Assembly: GCA_016165875.1 (NCBI GenBank)
Contig: JABBOT010000002.1
Span: 22,830,265-22,894,264, forward strand
Reading direction: 5' to 3'
Length of the DNA stretch: 64,000 nucleotides
Source of the DNA: Acanthopleura granulata
Lineage: Eukaryota; Mollusca; Polyplacophora; Chitonida; Chitonidae
The notes beneath the pieces were generated by a model. That model made no database searches. It was given only the letters and a program-made list of their open reading frames with translations, and had not been told where the DNA came from. The translations under genes were made by a program, and so were the position numbers. Shown here in pieces: positions 60,860-64,000 of this stretch. The first letter of the stretch is position 1. Each line of letters starts with the position of its first letter.

Positions 60860-63800
60860 CTTCAACAAAGCAGGATAATTCCATAAAATTCATCCAGATA
60901 ATATATAGAATAAACAATATTCTCATAAAACAAAATACATTTGTTGCCTGCAAATTTATTTAATTCAAAGGTATTGAGAAAAAGCCATACATGTATTGAT
61001 TTAATTTGAAAACCAGGTATTAACCACATGGTGAGTACGTGTTGTCTAATCGGTCAACTTTAGAACCTTAAGGTTTATAAAGTTTAAGCTCTATTGTATT
61101 GGTCGATAGGCTGAAGTGTTTCCGCAATTGAATCGCACGGGACAAATCTGTAGGAGGTAGACAGCTTATATAAGGCTGGTCAGAGGCAGACATCCGGCGA
61201 TTATCAATGTTAGGGTCAGTCTGCAGTCTATTTCTACGCTTTGAGGAGCTGGTCTCAAGAATGTCCGTGGAAAAGGACATCGCACTGAAAAGCTAGTTAG
61301 AGACCTCGCTGAAATGCCAAAAATGCTAAAATGCACATCGTTAGAAATGAGACTACGTATAAATTTGATTAAAAAGTGCTAACATAAAGTGCCATAAACC
61401 ATCTTTACAGTGGCAAGGTTTGTACACCAGGCTGGCCTGCCTGATAGCCAGGATACAACAACATCGGTTCGCCAAACAAGTGACTTTCATCCCAGCTGGT
61501 AGCTGGCAGAGCATCAATTGAATGCAATGTCCTCATCTAATAAATGTGTGACCTGTAAATTGGCCTCCTCAATTGTAAACAAGAGAGTTTGTCCAGTCTG
61601 GTTTCCATCACGTCTGCGTATAGTCAAAAGAGGAGAGGCAAACTTACATCTGTTTTTTAGTTTCATTTCCATGGCAAATTCCCATTGGTCAAATTCATAG
61701 GCCTGTCCCGAACAATTTAGGATGATGGTACAGTCGAGGTCGGTTGTGGCCGGATGTGGAGGCCATGTACATTGTGCAGATGCTATCGATTAGATATGTC
61801 GTATGTCGTTATACCAACTATAGCATAAAAGCATAAAAAGACACTCTTTATCAATCTACCAGTTAATACGATATATCTGAATATGTTTACTCAAGGTATG
61901 GTTAAGACAAATCCAGAGTTGGCCATTAAATCCAGATTGTAAATTTACTCTGTTATCGTATGTTACTTTTTCAATAACAATAGACCTATGTATCTCTACT
62001 CAAGCACATTTATGATTAAAATCAATCCGGATTCGGTATGTTTAAAAAGCAAAACCCAATTGTCAGCTTTTTGATTCACATACTGACAACAAAATGCGGA
62101 CATTTAACACGTTAAACCCTTGACAGAACAAAAAACAACACATTCCTAATGGTTTATATGCATGGAAAGCTCTGAAATAAATGTAGTTAAATGGTAAATG
62201 ACTGAAAAACATCCTGTTGTTATTTGGCTTGTTCAGAGTGTGGTCTTTCTTGCATCGGCATGCCTAGACAAGATAAATGGCAAACACATTCAGCCGACAG
62301 ACCTCTAATGTGCCCATTTGTTAACAGGGATAACCACGCCAGGTAACAGTAAAGGCTATTAATAACAAGCTCCTGTACCGAGTTTCTGTACGTTTCCGTT
62401 AATGATAATGAGAACAAATAATGCAATTTGCATATAATGTCAAAAGTTAGACTTGTTGAATAATTCCGTTCGGTTCATTTGGACACAAGCATTTCTTTAT
62501 GATTTCGTGAACAAAACCACATACTATAAACTTAGCGACATCACATCAGCCCCAGTAATTGGCACACTGACACCGAGAGTCCGTCCGTGACAATCAGGTT
62601 ACTTATGTTACTTTTGCTGTGTGATTGAGGGCCTTAACATCGAGGGCCTCTCTGTAACAACGAGCTCATATATCATTATTGTTGATGACTGCATGTAAGC
62701 TTCGCTTTATCCCTCACAACATTGGTAGTTTATAAACCACAAAATTTTTCTTCTTATTTCAGCTGCCCCACTGCCAACAACTCAGATCAATCCACAGAAG
62801 GAAGGTATGAAAAGATTGACGTGTAATTACCTGCACCATGTGCTGATGTAACTTATCCACCACTCGTGCCAGATAGCTTGTTGCTCGTTGATCAGGGTGG
62901 TACAATAACACTGAATAAATTTACGGTAGCTATAACCTTGTTGCTTCATGTAGTTTAGCCTAATCAAGGTAGGTGGTGATTAGACACCGAAAAGGGAAAG
63001 GCTTGGCCTTCAGAAAAATCACATCATGTCATCACACAGATAGCAGCTATAAGGTATTTAACTGGAATAAGTTTTCTCTCCCTTGATAATCTCTCTGTTC
63101 TGGGATCATTTAGAGCTCTAGTGGGCAACAATTGTATAGGATCGGTCACTTTGGCGTCATATGTGACCTCACTAAAGATGACAATGGATGGAAATAAACT
63201 TGTACCCATCTCAAACCACTCAAGATACCACAACGAGACAGAAGAATTTGGGTGCAAGATAGGTGAAAAACGATCACCATAATACACTTGTCAACTTTGC
63301 TAAAACAGACATTCGTGTATGAGTTGCCAACCATAATAGGTTCCAGGTCAACAATCTCAGGACCAGTTTTCAAAACAAACGTTCAAAATTTGGGATACAT
63401 TTATGTCATGAGAAGAAGCTAGCACTTTTCATGGATGACGGAAGGACACAAGGAAAGCTGTAGGTCAGTAAATCCAATATGTATGGAAACCGTGCATTAC
63501 TTTATAAGTTGTAGTTGATCAAAATCTGGTCATATATCCAACATCCGACTTTATTGAACACAATGCATATAGTTCCCCCCAGCACCGGGTTAAACAGAAT
63601 TGGACACAACCACCAATCAGAGCGCCAGAGATTCTGTACCCTCCGTCCCTGTTTACTGACCGGAAATTGATCTCTTACATAGGTCATGCGGAAGTGGAAA
63701 CTCCATCTGCCGTTCAGTTTTTCGGTAGATATTTTTATCGTTATCTTTTAGTACCTGTCAAGCACATATACCAGTAAAAATGGACGATCAGGTAATCGTA

Positions 63801-63960
63801 AAACATCGTATAATGCACACAATGACTTTCAAGAAATACATATTTTCAAAGATAAAAGCTCTCATTCCATGTCAGCTTTGGGTGGCTTCTGGTGTGATAT
63901 AACACGTTAACTGGAGCCAAGACCGCGAGAGTTTGCATGATTACTATAATTATGTAATAG
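60860..63960. repeat. Family C long repeat, copy C4, possibly running off the window
   Basis: It carries a CATAAAATTCATCCAGATAA block (60,881), ATTATCAATGTTAGGGTCAG (61,200), CATCTTTACAGTGGCAAGGT (61,401), TAATGGTTTATATGCATGGA (62,147), TAATTACCTGCACCATGTGC (62,824) and TAGGATCGGTCACTTTGGCG (63,136). Compared with C3 the middle is longer and the highly conserved patch is reduced to a few dozen bases. No gene is recognised in it. Confidence 0.7.
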
Positions 63961-64000
63961 TTGAGTATGTACCTATAACTCCAAACACAGACCAACTTAT

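Overview
The window reads as non-coding nuclear DNA from an animal. The base composition is AT-rich, every long reading frame is interrupted, and no operon, rRNA, intact tRNA, CRISPR array or ribosome binding site pattern is visible. The only recognisable families are dispersed repeats. Several are tRNA-headed SINEs with the layout known from lophotrochozoans (molluscs, brachiopods): a 'cctccgtggctca' head, a 'ccataatgctggccgccgtcgt' 3' body and an (AAAT)n tail. I therefore infer a mollusc- or brachiopod-like genome, with moderate confidence. I could not assign any protein-coding gene with confidence. The few exon-like or ORF-rich spots are reported as leads only.

Layout. Most of the window is built from three families of long, diverged, direct repeats, several kb per copy, named A, B and C here. 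A copies lie near 2.50-5.96, 10.20-14.42, 14.88-16.64 (partial) and 33.75-37.14 kb. B copies lie near 6.78-9.47, 27.18-29.47 (partial), 32.43-33.06 (fragment) and 41.09-44.34 kb. C copies lie near 47.58-49.93 (partial), 50.69-55.64, 55.65-60.69 and 60.86-63.96 kb. Within each family the same landmarks recur in the same order and orientation. The A and B copies interleave (A1-B1-A2-A3 ... B2-B3-A4 ... B4), which suggests one ancestral A+B block that was duplicated. The C copies form a tandem run filling the last 16 kb.

Smaller mobile elements sit on this framework. There are eight recognisable SINE copies or fragments of two kinds, three of them with plausible target-site duplications. One short MITE-like palindrome lies at 0.85-0.99 kb, and one roughly 475-bp fold-back element at 42.27-42.74 kb. 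Simple and tandem repeats include a ~150-bp (TA)n tract, a 14-G run, a degenerate CAGT/CATT array at 24.6-25.3 kb, a palindrome-rich patch at 24.0-24.4 kb, and a 24-bp minisatellite with a perfect 119-bp higher-order duplication at 48.9-49.2 kb.

The intervals 18.8-24.0, 25.3-27.2, 29.5-32.4, 37.1-41.1 and 44.7-47.6 kb are not explained by the A, B and C families. If an intron, enhancer or small exon of a real gene lies here, these gaps are the likeliest places. All alignments were made by eye, so repeat boundaries are accurate only to tens or hundreds of bases.
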